From JAHRAW01 sp965243285 (GTDB lineage: Bacteria > Pseudomonadota > Gammaproteobacteria > Arenicellales > Poriferihabitantaceae), in contig OZ251537.1 of assembly GCA_965243285.1 (NCBI GenBank), forward strand, positions 372,001 through 436,000: a DNA stretch of 64,000 bases, written 5' to 3'. The position numbers and the translations under genes were made by a program. Shown here piece by piece: positions 30,405-40,695 of the stretch (position 1 is its first letter; every line of letters begins with the position of its first letter). The notes below the pieces were generated by a model, which ran no database searches, was not told where the DNA came from, and saw only the letters and a list, made by a program, of their open reading frames with translations.

Positions 30405-31535
30405 TTATACCGCCTCAAGATACACGAAACCACTGGAAAATCGACCTGATTCAGGAATGAACATAAGTAATTTCTGCCCAACCTGAATTCGACCGGAATG
30501 AAATAATTCATTCAGCGCAATAAACGGAGATGCGGCCCCGGTATTGCCGCATGTCGTTAAATTAGTGAACCATTTTTCGAACGCTATGTGGAAATTAATT
30601 TCTTCCATCTGTTGCGCTACTGGTTTGGCAAAATACATGGATGAAATGTGCGGCAAAAACCAATCGACATCCTCTTTTTTCAAGTTCTTTTTCGCTTGAA
30701 TGGCTTTGAGTGGTTTTATTAGCGTCAGCGGCACGATGTTTTCATTTAATTGACGGATATCCTGCTTGACAGCAAACGTAGAGCGTTGCGCGCGTTGATT
30801 TATTGGAATATCAGCCCAACCGAGTAACGCGCCATCACTATTTTTTTCTGCGCCTGAATACATGCAAGCGGGCAGTAGATGAGCGTATGAAAACAACTCA
30901 ATCCAGTGAATTTTCAACGAGAGCGGACCTCTGGGCTGATTTTCTAACAACACAGAACCGGCGCCATCCGATAGCATCCAGCGCAAGAAGTCTTTTTCAA
31001 AATAAAATTCCGCGCGCGTTTTAAATGGATTCTCGATGTAGTCAGATTCACTTTCATATTGGTGCGCCAAGAGTTGCGCCGAAACTCTTTCAGAGCCGGT
31101 GGCTATGGCGCGCTGCGCTTCACCAGATTTCACGCCATAGTAGGCGTATTTGAGTGCGGTGGTTCCGGATAAACAAACGCCGGCGGTGGAGACGACTTCC
31201 AGGCAATCCCAGCCCAACTCACCATGCACCATCACGCCGTGATTGGGGATTAGTTGGTCCGGTGTTGAAGTGCCCGTTACCAGCAAATCTATCGCGCCTT
31301 CAACATTCAAAGCACCGATGGCTTTGGCGGTTAACTGCGCGTTAGTCATGCTCGCCTTACCGCTTGCCCTATCGATAGCGTAATAGCGTGATTTTATGCC
31401 GTTATTGCGTAAGATAATCTTGCGCGAACGCGACGGTTTTCCATGAATTTTTCCGAGAATATTCTCAACATCCTCATTGCTCACCGGGTCATGCGGCAAA
31501 TAAGCGCTGACATTAGTGATGTATACATTTTTCAT
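30405..31535 (-). CDS. darB: DarB-like ketosynthase III (dialkylresorcinol type)
   Basis: 376 residues, KAS III fold. Catalytic triad: Cys121 (STAGVCLSG), His296 (FLPHISSMY), Asn331 (CGNTGAAS). DarB condenses two 3-oxoacyl chains to a cyclohexanedione that DarA aromatises to a dialkylresorcinol. The SGTTALKYA and FTNLTTCGNTGAASPF blocks fit that subgroup rather than FabH. Overlaps the DarA-like stop by 4 bp. Product identity is unknown; the cluster lacks dehydratase or ketoreductase genes, so precursors must come from general fatty-acid synthesis or elsewhere. Confidence 0.82.
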   Translation of the reverse strand: MKNVYITNVSAYLPHDPVSNEDVENILGKIHGKPSRSRKIILRNNGIKSRYYAIDRASGKASMTNAQLTAKAIGALNVEGAIDLLVTGTSTPDQLIPNHGVMVHGELGWDCLEVVSTAGVCLSGTTALKYAYYGVKSGEAQRAIATGSERVSAQLLAHQYESESDYIENPFKTRAEFYFEKDFLRWMLSDGAGSVLLENQPRGPLSLKIHWIELFSYAHLLPACMYSGAEKNSDGALLGWADIPINQRAQRSTFAVKQDIRQLNENIVPLTLIKPLKAIQAKKNLKKEDVDWFLPHISSMYFAKPVAQQMEEINFHIAFEKWFTNLTTCGNTGAASPFIALNELFHSGRIQVGQKLLMFIPESGRFSSGFVYLEAV

Positions 31536-32545
31536 ATTGATTCATATCGTTTCAAACGTTCGTCGCCGCACCCGGATGGACGCTCAAAATACTCCTTGGC
31601 GGTAGCCAGTTTGGTACGCAGCACCGGGCGCAATAATAACTGCAAGCACAAACTAACTGGCACAACTGTAATAATCAATAGGAATAGAAAAATAACATAC
31701 AAAAAGAGAACTGGGAGCCGCGCTAGCGCATTAGCGGCGCCCATCATACGAACAAACTTGCCCCACACCATGAAACTACGGGTGCCGGCGCGTTCGCTTG
31801 CCAACAGCGTGGGATCAGATTTAACCGCTTCCAATCCAGATAGTAGGGGTTGATTCTGCTTTTCTTGGTTTGCTAACAACGCATCACGCAAGGCAAGGCC
31901 GAATCGACGCGAGCGAGCAATTTCAAGCGGGCAAACACCGGCGGCGGGCAGTCCCCAAAATGCATTGCTTTTGCCGGTCAACATCCAGCGTAACACAGTA
32001 ATGATGGAAGAAAAAAACCGGCCGCGGTCGGTGAAAACAATATTGTCAAGCAATCTGGCATCCATCGACAACAAAGACTTTTTAACTTTTTCTTGCGAAA
32101 GGTGCCACATATTGCGACAACCTATAATGGTAATGACTGGTTTTCCTCGCGCAATGCCAGTAAAAAAAGAATTTTGCAATAACGCTTGTACGGGCAAGGA
32201 CGGGGATAAATACCATACCTGATACGGCAAAATAATCAAATCAAATTCATCCGCTTTGTTCATTTTATTAAGGCATGAGTTATTAAACCCTAATCCATCA
32301 ATGCTTAATGGTTCAATGGGCGGAGCAATTCCGGCGATACATTCGGGGAAGACATCCAAAAAGCGAAAAAATGACCACGGAAAGGGATAAGCATCGCGTG
32401 GTTTTATGGGCAAAAATGTAACTTCGAATCCTTTTTGTTCTTGTAGTGGCGCTACAATTCTCTCTACAATTTTCGTTAACTGCCCGGATTGCGAGTACAG
32501 CGGCACGAGAATACGCTTGTTCACGGGAGTACTTTGGCTCATCAT
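31532..32545 (-). CDS. darA: DarA-like dialkylresorcinol-condensing/aromatising enzyme
   Basis: 337 residues. Flavodoxin-like N-terminus RILVPLYSQSGQLTKIVERI and LIILPYQVWYLSPSLPVQAL, then PVITIIGCRNMWHLSQEKVK, all typical of DarA annotations. The C-terminus has a membrane segment (LPVLFLYVIFLFLLIITVV), so the protein is likely inner-membrane bound. Probably oxidises the DarB product to the aromatic ring. First gene of the eight-to-nine-gene minus-strand cluster running to 24968. Confidence 0.82.
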   Translation of the reverse strand: MMSQSTPVNKRILVPLYSQSGQLTKIVERIVAPLQEQKGFEVTFLPIKPRDAYPFPWSFFRFLDVFPECIAGIAPPIEPLSIDGLGFNNSCLNKMNKADEFDLIILPYQVWYLSPSLPVQALLQNSFFTGIARGKPVITIIGCRNMWHLSQEKVKKSLLSMDARLLDNIVFTDRGRFFSSIITVLRWMLTGKSNAFWGLPAAGVCPLEIARSRRFGLALRDALLANQEKQNQPLLSGLEAVKSDPTLLASERAGTRSFMVWGKFVRMMGAANALARLPVLFLYVIFLFLLIITVVPVSLCLQLLLRPVLRTKLATAKEYFERPSGCGDERLKRYESI

Positions 32546-32578
32546 GACGCTTATCGAATGTCTACCTCTTAGTGGGTT

Positions 32579-32929
32579 TTATGGATAACCTGTTTCATTA
32601 GAATTAATGGTGATACCTATCACACGATAAGTTTTGTCGTAACCGCCGCGCGAAAATACCACACGCCCTTGCCCCCTATATAGAAGCGTTATACGGCTAA
32701 TATCGGTTCGGCTAAAGTTAAAACGGTTGAAGTTTTTCCCAGTTGCATAGTCGGTAGAATTAGTTGGCGCCCCAATTAAATCGCCAACGAATATCCCTTT
32801 CGCCGCCCGCATGATCCCAACTGGATCGCTCTGGACTAACTCATCTATGTATTCCTTGCCAACATCATCCACCGCATGAACTAGGCTAGAAAACAGCCCG
32901 AAAATCACAACGAGTATAATCTTGTTCAT
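32579..32929 (-). CDS. Short secreted BamE/SmpA-like protein
   Basis: 116 residues: signal peptide MNKIILVVIFGLFSSLVHA, a short linker, then a compact domain ending GRVVFSRGGYDKTYRVIGIT. A 'G.P....ATGK.F..FNF...LLYRGQGRVVF' pattern recalls the SmpA/OmlA (BamE) fold. It is a shortened paralogue of the gene at 33075-33816 (same signal peptide and C-terminal domain, middle deleted). Likely periplasmic. Role unknown. Confidence 0.55.
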   Translation of the reverse strand: MNKIILVVIFGLFSSLVHAVDDVGKEYIDELVQSDPVGIMRAAKGIFVGDLIGAPTNSTDYATGKNFNRFNFSRTDISRITLLYRGQGRVVFSRGGYDKTYRVIGITINSNETGYP

Positions 32930-33074
32930 GCGTAAAGTCTCATGGATGCCATCGAACGAAGCGAGTTATCGAACGAATGGGGGTTGAATTCAATAAGCAA
33001 CCATGCCTTTAGACATCTCGAACCTAGAACATATCGGTCGACAAACAAATAGCATGTCAACCTCTTTGTGGGTT

Positions 33075-33816
33075 TTAGGGATACCCTGTCTCGGAAGGGT
33101 CAATGACAACCTCGATGACACGGAGATTTCTATCGTAACCGCCCATCGAAAATATTACGCGACCCTGCCGTTTGTATAGAAAAATGGTACGGCTGATGTC
33201 GGATTTGCTGAAGTTGAAAGGATTGAAACTTTTCCCTGTCGCATGGGTAGTAGAATCCGTTGGCTCCCAATTAAATCGCGCACTTGGTTCACTGACATCC
33301 CTTCACGAACAACATTGATTTTTTGTTTGGCAGTACCTCCTTGTGTGCCAGTGCTCGTATTCTCCACCTGCTCCACGCTGCCCAATGCAGATTCTCGCAG
33401 GGCTGCCAAATCAATAGTGCCTTTCACATATTGCTCGCCTTGCGGTTTGCCTACTTTCTTCAGCGCCTTTTTGGCATGCTTACGCAGTTTTTTGTGCACC
33501 CTGCTGTCCACAACCTCCTTCAAGGCATCATGATAGCGGGCGTTGCCACTGCCGCCGATGGCGCGACACAACCAAGCCATGGCATTAATATCACGGCCAC
33601 CCCGAGCACTGAGATATCGACTCAACAAAACTTCCGCGGCGACATCTAACACTTCAACATCTTGTTCGCGGGTATTGTATATATCTTGCGCCACCCGCGT
33701 GATGCCAATGGAACCGCTACGGGCTAACCCGTCTATATATTGCTGGCCTACAACATCCACCGCATGAACTACGTTAGAAAACAGCCCGAAAATCACAACG
33801 AGTATAATCTTGTTCA
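33075..33816 (-). pseudogene. Full-length BamE/SmpA-like paralogue with a frameshift
   Basis: Begins MNKIILVVIFGLFSNVVHA at 33816 (an upstream Met at 33889 is less likely). It has a helical-repeat-like middle (about residues 40-130, 'LLSRYLSARGG', 'HDALKEVVDSRVHKK') and a GMSVNQVRDLIG domain start. At about 33250-33260 the frame shifts by two; the correct ending, THATGKSFNPFNFSKSDISR to ETGYP, is in the other frame and stops at 33075. Flanking sequence around both paralogues is also duplicated, pointing to a tandem duplication. Confidence 0.7.
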
Positions 33817-34097
33817 TGCGTGAGGTCTCATGAAATGTTATCGAAACGAAGCGAGTATCGAACGAATGGGGGTTAAATTCAACCAGCATCCATGCTTAAA
33901 AACACATAGGGATTAGAACACAACTGGACTAGAGTATATTGGGCTCATGCCCTATTGAGATTAGATCACACTGGCAGACACACACATAGGCTGGGCAAAT
34001 AAACGCCTGCCACTATGCGTCTACCACGGGTGACGAGCAAATCAAACCAAGCAGATTGTGAGGACGCTCCGAAACATAACAGGATCTCTATTTGGTT

Positions 34098-35643
<1,546 letters not shown>

Positions 35644-35764
35644 AGTTTGTTGCCCCGACAAGCGAGGCAATAGGTTTTGAGCAATCAACGCCTTGCGGCA
35701 TCAACAGCCCATACTGGATGAGAGATTCTGACGAATCGAAGCGCCCACACAATCTGCTTGATTT

Positions 35765-35840
35765 GGTTGTAAAAGAGCCGAAAGCAGGCGCATGCCTGTT
35801 TCAAGGGGGCGGATTATAAGCAAAAAAACCCGCTCGTCAA
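35765..35840 (-). promoter_or_regulatory. 16S rRNA promoter and boxA-like site
   Basis: Minus strand TTGACG (35835-35840), 16-nt spacer, TATAAT (35813-35818). Downstream CGGCTCTTTTACAACC (35765-35780) resembles boxA of rRNA antitermination. This is about 170 bp before the 16S 5' end, a normal distance. AT-rich DNA at 35840-35905 may act as an UP element. Confidence 0.85.
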
Positions 35841-36029
35841 CCCTTATTTTCATTATTTTTAACAATTTTTCCATTTATTTCCATTTATTTTCAATTATTT
35901 TTCCATTACACCCCTCATGTTCACCGCCGATTGAAGCTCGCTGATGCCGTTTTGGGGCGATATTTTTTGCCCCCCCACCTGCCGCCGTGGGGCCATGCCA
36001 CCATACCGCCGTGGCGTCAGCGCCAACAT

Positions 36030-36788
36030 TTAACCCCACATGTCAATAGACATCTTAATAGCCATGGCAAAGCACACCATCACCACCAGCGGTTTGATGA
36101 TGGCGGTGCCTTTTTTCAACACCGTTTTGGCGCCGGCGGTGGCGCCGAAAATTTGCCCGGCGACCATGGCCAAACCGGCCAGCCAGGCGATCTCGCCGAA
36201 AATCACAAAGTACAACAAGGATGAAATGTTGCTGGTGAAATTTAATATTTTTGCATGGGCGGTGGCCGACGGCAAACTATAGCCGCAACCTAAAACATAC
36301 GCCAACGCCATGAAACTGCCGGCGCCTGGCCCGAAAAATCCGTCATAAAAACCGAGCACTGGGGTGAGTAACATTGCGAAGGTGATCATTTTGATTTTTT
36401 CTTTGCGCTGTTTGTCGTCGATGTTCGGCGCCAATAAAAAATACAAACCGGTGGCGGTGAGTAACATCGGCAGAATCAAAATTAATTGTTGTGCGTCGAT
36501 TTGTAATACCAGCCAACTGCCAAAAACAGAACCTGCGAAGGTCATAAAAATTGATAACTTCATGCGCGCCAAATTAATCGCCCGCTTGCGTATAAAATAA
36601 ATCGATGCAATTAAAGTACCCACGCTACCTTGTAATTTATTGGTCGCAATCGCGCTCACTGGCGGCACGCCGACTAATACCAAAACGGGAATCGTGACTA
36701 AGCCACCACCGCCGGCGATCACATCCACCCAGCCGGCTAAGGCCGCTATCAAAAATAACAAAGCGAGAATTTCTAGACTAAATTCCAT
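36030..36788 (-). CDS. TSUP-family (TauE/SafE) transporter
   Basis: 252 residues with eight or so helices; N-terminal LLFLIAALAGWVDVIAGGGGLVTIP and the second repeat LGFYDGFFGPGAGSFMALAYV contain the paired glycine-rich motifs of the TauE/SafE family. These carry sulfite, sulfonates or sulfoacetate-type anions across the inner membrane. Stands alone upstream of the 16S promoter. No sulfur-metabolism neighbours, so the substrate is open. 35841-36029 upstream of it holds only AT-rich leader DNA. Confidence 0.85.
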   Translation of the reverse strand: MEFSLEILALLFLIAALAGWVDVIAGGGGLVTIPVLVLVGVPPVSAIATNKLQGSVGTLIASIYFIRKRAINLARMKLSIFMTFAGSVFGSWLVLQIDAQQLILILPMLLTATGLYFLLAPNIDDKQRKEKIKMITFAMLLTPVLGFYDGFFGPGAGSFMALAYVLGCGYSLPSATAHAKILNFTSNISSLLYFVIFGEIAWLAGLAMVAGQIFGATAGAKTVLKKGTAIIKPLVVMVCFAMAIKMSIDMWG

Positions 36789-36843
36789 ATCGATATAAGG
36801 ATTTTTCGATACTTATCATGTGAATCTCATTAAGTGACGGCGC

Positions 36844-37428
36844 TTAGGCGGTTGATTTTTTGATATGGCTAGTAAACCAATCGATGACCGCTTGGGGGTG
36901 TTGGTCGGGCGGAAAAATCGGGTAAAAAACATGCGCGATGCGACCTTGATGGATGATGAGCGTAATACGCTTGAGAAGCTGCTGGCCGGCGACTTCGAAG
37001 GTGGGCATTGATAATTGCGCGGCAAACGCGCCATCGCTATCGCACAGCAAGGGATAAGGTAGGTGCAGCCGCGCATGCGCGCTTTGTTGGAAGGCATGAC
37101 TTTGGGTGGATAGCCCGAACAGATGCGCCGCGCCGGCGGCTTTCAACTCCGCCAGATGATCGCGAAAGGCGCAGGCTTGCGGGGTGCAACCGCGGGCGCC
37201 GGGGATCATATCCCAGCCCTCGGGCAGCGGCGTATGGGGCGCCCCCATCATCGGGTAGGCATACACCACCGCCCAGCCGAGCAGCGTTGCCAAGCATATT
37301 CGCGCGCCATCGGTGGCCAATAATGGCCGCGCCGGTACGCGCCGGCCTGGCAGGTACTGCGCGGCGCCATCATCTTGCGGCGCCGGCAAGCGCGACCAGT
37401 CAACATTGTGAAGATGGGTTTGATTCAT
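36844..37428 (-). CDS. Peroxiredoxin, PrxQ/BCP-like
   Basis: 194 residues of thioredoxin fold. The peroxidatic Cys81 and probable resolving Cys86 are in GARGCTPQACAFRD, the C-x4-C spacing of PrxQ. A long N-terminal extension and the VVYAYPMMGAP segment before the active site (normally YFYP) make it a diverged member. Probably cytoplasmic, reducing peroxides with thioredoxin. Follows the VWA gene by 90 bp on the same strand and may be read through from it. Confidence 0.8.
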   Translation of the reverse strand: MNQTHLHNVDWSRLPAPQDDGAAQYLPGRRVPARPLLATDGARICLATLLGWAVVYAYPMMGAPHTPLPEGWDMIPGARGCTPQACAFRDHLAELKAAGAAHLFGLSTQSHAFQQSAHARLHLPYPLLCDSDGAFAAQLSMPTFEVAGQQLLKRITLIIHQGRIAHVFYPIFPPDQHPQAVIDWFTSHIKKSTA

Positions 37429-37519
37429 GTTGTTTGATTGATATTAATTCCATATAGGTGAATTAACGGATTCTCTACTGGCGTTACGCGCAAACTTGTG
37501 TGATGAAAAATCCTTGTGA

Positions 37520-38443
37520 TTAATATCGACCAAGCGCGACCAAAGCGCCGCGATTGCGGCGGGTGATTTCGCGCATCAAGGTGGCGAAGCGTTCGCCGGA
37601 ATGTTTCGGTTGCGCGAAGCCGATGGCGTGAATGCGCACCATGGGCGCCCCCGTTTTGGCGTCTCGATTCAAACGCGAAATCATGCCGGCCGCGGCATCA
37701 TAAGCGCCGCTACTGTAGTCGTCGCCGAGCACATAAATGGCGATTTTATCGGCGCGGCCGGCGTAGTTTTGCAGCGCTGCGCGCATTCCCTCGAGCGGGC
37801 TGCTGTTGGAAAAACTGCGCCAATTTTTTAGCGCCGACAGCGCCAATTTTCGGCCGCTCGGGGTATCGGGAATCCACTGCCGGCGATAACTTTTCAGCAA
37901 ATAATCGCCCATGTCATTGATGACTTGAAAGCCCTGCACTTGAGGATGGATGGCGAGCGCATTTTTCATCTCGTGCAGCACGCGCGGCCACACCGCTTGC
38001 ATGCTGCCGGAGGTATCGACCACAAAAATGATGCGCTCAGCATCCACCGCAATGCCGCCGACCATGGCGATTTCACCGCCGTCCGCGGCTTTATTTTGCG
38101 CTAATTGCAGGGCCTGGATGCGGCGCGCCAGGGCGTCGTTTTTTTGCTGGCGTTGGGATAATTGCAGCGCCAACTGCGATGCGTTTGCTGGCGCCGGCCA
38201 GGCATCGAGGCGGCGTTGCAAATCTCGGGCTTGATTATCTAACGCGGCGCGACGCTGGGTGAGTTCGATGTTTTTTTGCGCCGCCGCCGCCAAAATTTCG
38301 CCCGCCGGCACCTCCGGCGCGCGATTGCCATCGTCGTTTTTCGATAACAAAACCAGCAACACCATGGCGCCGAAGGCGCAACAAATCACATCCAAAAACG
38401 ACATGCTGAATATCGCATTATCGCGCTGGCGCTTCATGGCCAC
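37520..38443 (-). CDS. TM-anchored VWA-domain protein (second of two)
   Basis: 307 residues. Residues 10-35 form an ExbD/MotB-like anchor (SMSFLDVICCAFGAMVLLVLL), residues 45-115 a coiled coil (AALDNQARDLQRRL, QLSQRQQKNDALAR), and residues 135-305 a von Willebrand A domain with MIDAS DTSGS (FVVDTSGSMQ). By the ExbD/TolR rule the VWA part is periplasmic. Overlaps the first VWA gene by 10 bp. With it and the ExbB-type channel it likely forms a proton-driven envelope machine; the target is unknown. Confidence 0.75.
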   Translation of the reverse strand: MAMKRQRDNAIFSMSFLDVICCAFGAMVLLVLLSKNDDGNRAPEVPAGEILAAAAQKNIELTQRRAALDNQARDLQRRLDAWPAPANASQLALQLSQRQQKNDALARRIQALQLAQNKAADGGEIAMVGGIAVDAERIIFVVDTSGSMQAVWPRVLHEMKNALAIHPQVQGFQVINDMGDYLLKSYRRQWIPDTPSGRKLALSALKNWRSFSNSSPLEGMRAALQNYAGRADKIAIYVLGDDYSSGAYDAAAGMISRLNRDAKTGAPMVRIHAIGFAQPKHSGERFATLMREITRRNRGALVALGRY

Positions 38444-39453
38444 TCAGCGCTCGGGCTGATTAAGGTACCGCCGCGCGCCGCCGCCCAACGCCAATAGGCA
38501 TGCGCTGCGGCGGGGTCGCCCTCGAGCGGCAACAGCGCCACATTGACCACGCCGCCGGCCCCGGCAAACGCGGCGACGGCGGCCGCGAACAGCGCAGCGC
38601 GACATTTACCCGATACCGTGGTGGCGCTCTTGATGAGCGTGCCGCACGCGGTGAAGCGGTCGAAGGTGGATAGGTAGCCGCGCGTCGGCAAGCCGTCGGT
38701 GATGAGGTAGATGTCGGTGGCGGCGTGGCGCTTTATCAACTGCAGCGCGGCGTGCAAATCGGTGCCGCCGTGCGGGTAAATCTCGCCCAAGGATTTTAGG
38801 GCGGCGGCGCGCGCGGCGGCGTCATCGCCGAAATGCCATTGCGCGGCGGATAAAAACTCAGGTTTCGCGTTGTAATGGATGAGCAAATATTGGCTGCCAT
38901 CCGGCACGCGTTCGATCATCCACCGCGCCGCCGCCACCGCGCGCTGCCATTTTGGCGCCGCTTTTTTTGCCGCGGTATCGGCGGTCTTGATTTTGATGAT
39001 GTCCACCAAGCGCTGCTCGGCCATGGACGCGCTGCTGTCGAGCAAAATGATGATGCGCGCGCCGGATACGCGCAGCCCGAGCAGGTGGGATTCGGTGTTC
39101 GATGCGCGCCGCGTTTTGGGTGTCGATTGAGTCAGTTGCGCGAGTTGGCTTTCGAGGGCCGCGGCGCGTTGGGTCAGCCGCGTTAGTTGCGCCGCATCGG
39201 TCAGTTGGGATGACTCGGCGGCGGTGCGCCGGCGAAGTTCGGCGCGCAATTTTTCGATGGCGGCGACGCGGGTGGCGAGGTCATCGGTGATGGCTTCGAG
39301 CTCGGCATCGGGCGGCGGCGATGATGGCGGCACCGGCGTGGCGGTGTGATATTTCACCAGCACAAAAACCAAGATAATCGCGCCCAAACCGCACGCCATG
39401 ATGTCCAAAAACGCCAGGTTGAAACCCGCCGGCTGGCGGTGCGGGCGCCGCAT
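38434..39453 (-). CDS. TM-anchored VWA-domain protein (first of two)
   Basis: 339 residues. Same plan as the next gene: anchor FNLAFLDIMACGLGAIILVF (residues 11-30), coiled coil (about 50-105, rich in RAAALESQLAQLTQ-type heptads), VWA domain from about 125 with MIDAS DSSAS (ILLDSSASM) and HGGTDLHAAL for the MIDAS Thr. Stop is directly before, start directly after, the neighbouring genes (exbB-like gene ends at 39454). Two different VWA subunits per channel suggests a heteromeric stator-like complex. Confidence 0.75.
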   Translation of the reverse strand: MRRPHRQPAGFNLAFLDIMACGLGAIILVFVLVKYHTATPVPPSSPPPDAELEAITDDLATRVAAIEKLRAELRRRTAAESSQLTDAAQLTRLTQRAAALESQLAQLTQSTPKTRRASNTESHLLGLRVSGARIIILLDSSASMAEQRLVDIIKIKTADTAAKKAAPKWQRAVAAARWMIERVPDGSQYLLIHYNAKPEFLSAAQWHFGDDAAARAAALKSLGEIYPHGGTDLHAALQLIKRHAATDIYLITDGLPTRGYLSTFDRFTACGTLIKSATTVSGKCRAALFAAAVAAFAGAGGVVNVALLPLEGDPAAAHAYWRWAAARGGTLISPSAEWP

Positions 39454-40230
39454 CTAGGGTTGCTCGATGCGCTTCAACAAAAATTCCTCGCAATATGCTT
39501 GGGTATCGACCACCAATTTATCTTGCAAGCGCTGCAATTCATGCAACAAAAACATCAAAATGATGCTGATGATCAACGCCACCAAAGTGGAATTAAAGGC
39601 CACGCCGAGGCTATCCACCATGCTGGCGATGTCGCCGCCCAACGCGGCGTCGGCTTGCGATAGCGCCTGCCCGATGCCGCGCACGGTGCCGATGAAACCG
39701 ATGGACGGAATCGCCCAAATCAAATAGCGAATCATGGAATTTCCAGATTCCAAGCGCGCCGCTAAGGAATCGACGCCGGTTTGAATCGCGTCTGAGGTGT
39801 TTTGCGCGTCGCCGGTAGCCACATAACGGCGCGCCGCGCTGCTCAAGGTTTTTATCAGCGCCGCATTGCGGATGCGGGGGTCGGCGATGCGCTCTAATTC
39901 ATGCAATGCGGCGCGCATTTGTTTTCGCGGTGATAGGTCGGAATCTCGAGGTGCGCCGCTATCGAGCAAATTCAAACTGAACAGATAGCGATGACGCACA
40001 ATCATGAAACATTTTTCTGCGATTAAATAGATGCCCCAGCACATCAGCATCAAGCAAATTTCTTGTTCATAATCTTTGAAAATAACGGACAGCGTGCGCG
40101 CCGCAGATAGCCCCAGTTGGTTCGCTGCCTGCAACGCTTGGGCCGCGTGCGGACGCACGATGGCCGCATAAAACAGATGCACGCCGATGACGCTTACCGC
40201 CAGCGCGGCGAGCGATCTTAAAGCTCTCAT
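39454..40230 (-). CDS. MotA/TolQ/ExbB proton-channel family protein
   Basis: 258 residues, four hydrophobic segments: near residues 7-25, 60-75, 165-185 and 205-228. The family signature is IWAIPSIGFIGTVRGIGQAL followed by LGVAFNSTLVALIISIILMF. These proteins form the pentameric channel that turns proton or sodium flow into motion for TolR, ExbD, MotB or ZorB. Here the usual ExbD/MotB partner is replaced by two VWA proteins carrying an ExbD-like TM helix. Confidence 0.88.
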   Translation of the reverse strand: MRALRSLAALAVSVIGVHLFYAAIVRPHAAQALQAANQLGLSAARTLSVIFKDYEQEICLMLMCWGIYLIAEKCFMIVRHRYLFSLNLLDSGAPRDSDLSPRKQMRAALHELERIADPRIRNAALIKTLSSAARRYVATGDAQNTSDAIQTGVDSLAARLESGNSMIRYLIWAIPSIGFIGTVRGIGQALSQADAALGGDIASMVDSLGVAFNSTLVALIISIILMFLLHELQRLQDKLVVDTQAYCEEFLLKRIEQP

Positions 40231-40318
40231 GTTCGATTAAAGTAATGTTTGTTAAATTGGGTTAGTTAACTAGGTTTGTTAAATTATATTCGTAAACTTA
40301 TCTGTCGGCGGCGGCGCG

Positions 40319-40471
40319 TTAAATATCCACCGGAAATGCCACCGGGTTGTGCAAACTCACCGAATAGGGCGCGCCATCGGCGGCGTACAACACCACCGCG
40401 GCCGCGAACAAGGCCGCCGTCGCTATGCCCACCGCCGCATACAAAAATCGCCGCTTTATCTGCATGATCAT
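40319..40471 (-). CDS. Small single-span membrane protein
   Basis: 50 residues: MIMQIKRRFLYAAVGIATAA, one hydrophobic helix, then GAPYSVSLHNPVAFPVDI. Start could be this Met or the second one (40465). Positive N-terminus and helix predict N-in topology. It lies between the SUMF1/PEGA gene and the ExbB-type gene on the same strand; a small subunit of the complex is likely but unproven. Confidence 0.5.
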   Translation of the reverse strand: MIMQIKRRFLYAAVGIATAALFAAAVVLYAADGAPYSVSLHNPVAFPVDI

Positions 40472-40578
40472 GATTCAGTCCGCAAAATTATCCGAAATTA
40501 AATTGTTGAAATGAATCATCGCAATATGAGCGCTTGCATAAATTATTTAACATCCGTTCATTAAAATTTTCTATTGAA

Positions 40579-40631
40579 ATTAAACATCATCATTAAACAT
40601 CACCATTAAACATCGCCATTAAAAGATTGCC
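40579..40631. repeat. Four tandem 13-14 bp repeats
   Basis: attaaacatcatc, attaaacatcacc, attaaacatcgcc and attaaaagattgcc follow one another in AT-rich DNA (40472-40695) that holds no gene. The location, between the SUMF1/PEGA gene and the small membrane protein, would suit a regulator-binding array. Confidence 0.55.
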
Positions 40632-40695
40632 ATACAAATGATTAACATTAAGGCATGGACATTAAATTATCAAAATCAATTCACCAAAACCACGC

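Noticed and set aside
37520..40230. Calling the ExbB-VWA genes a Zorya defence system
   Set aside because: No ZorB-type peptidoglycan-binding OmpA domain and no ZorC/D/E partner; only the channel family is shared.
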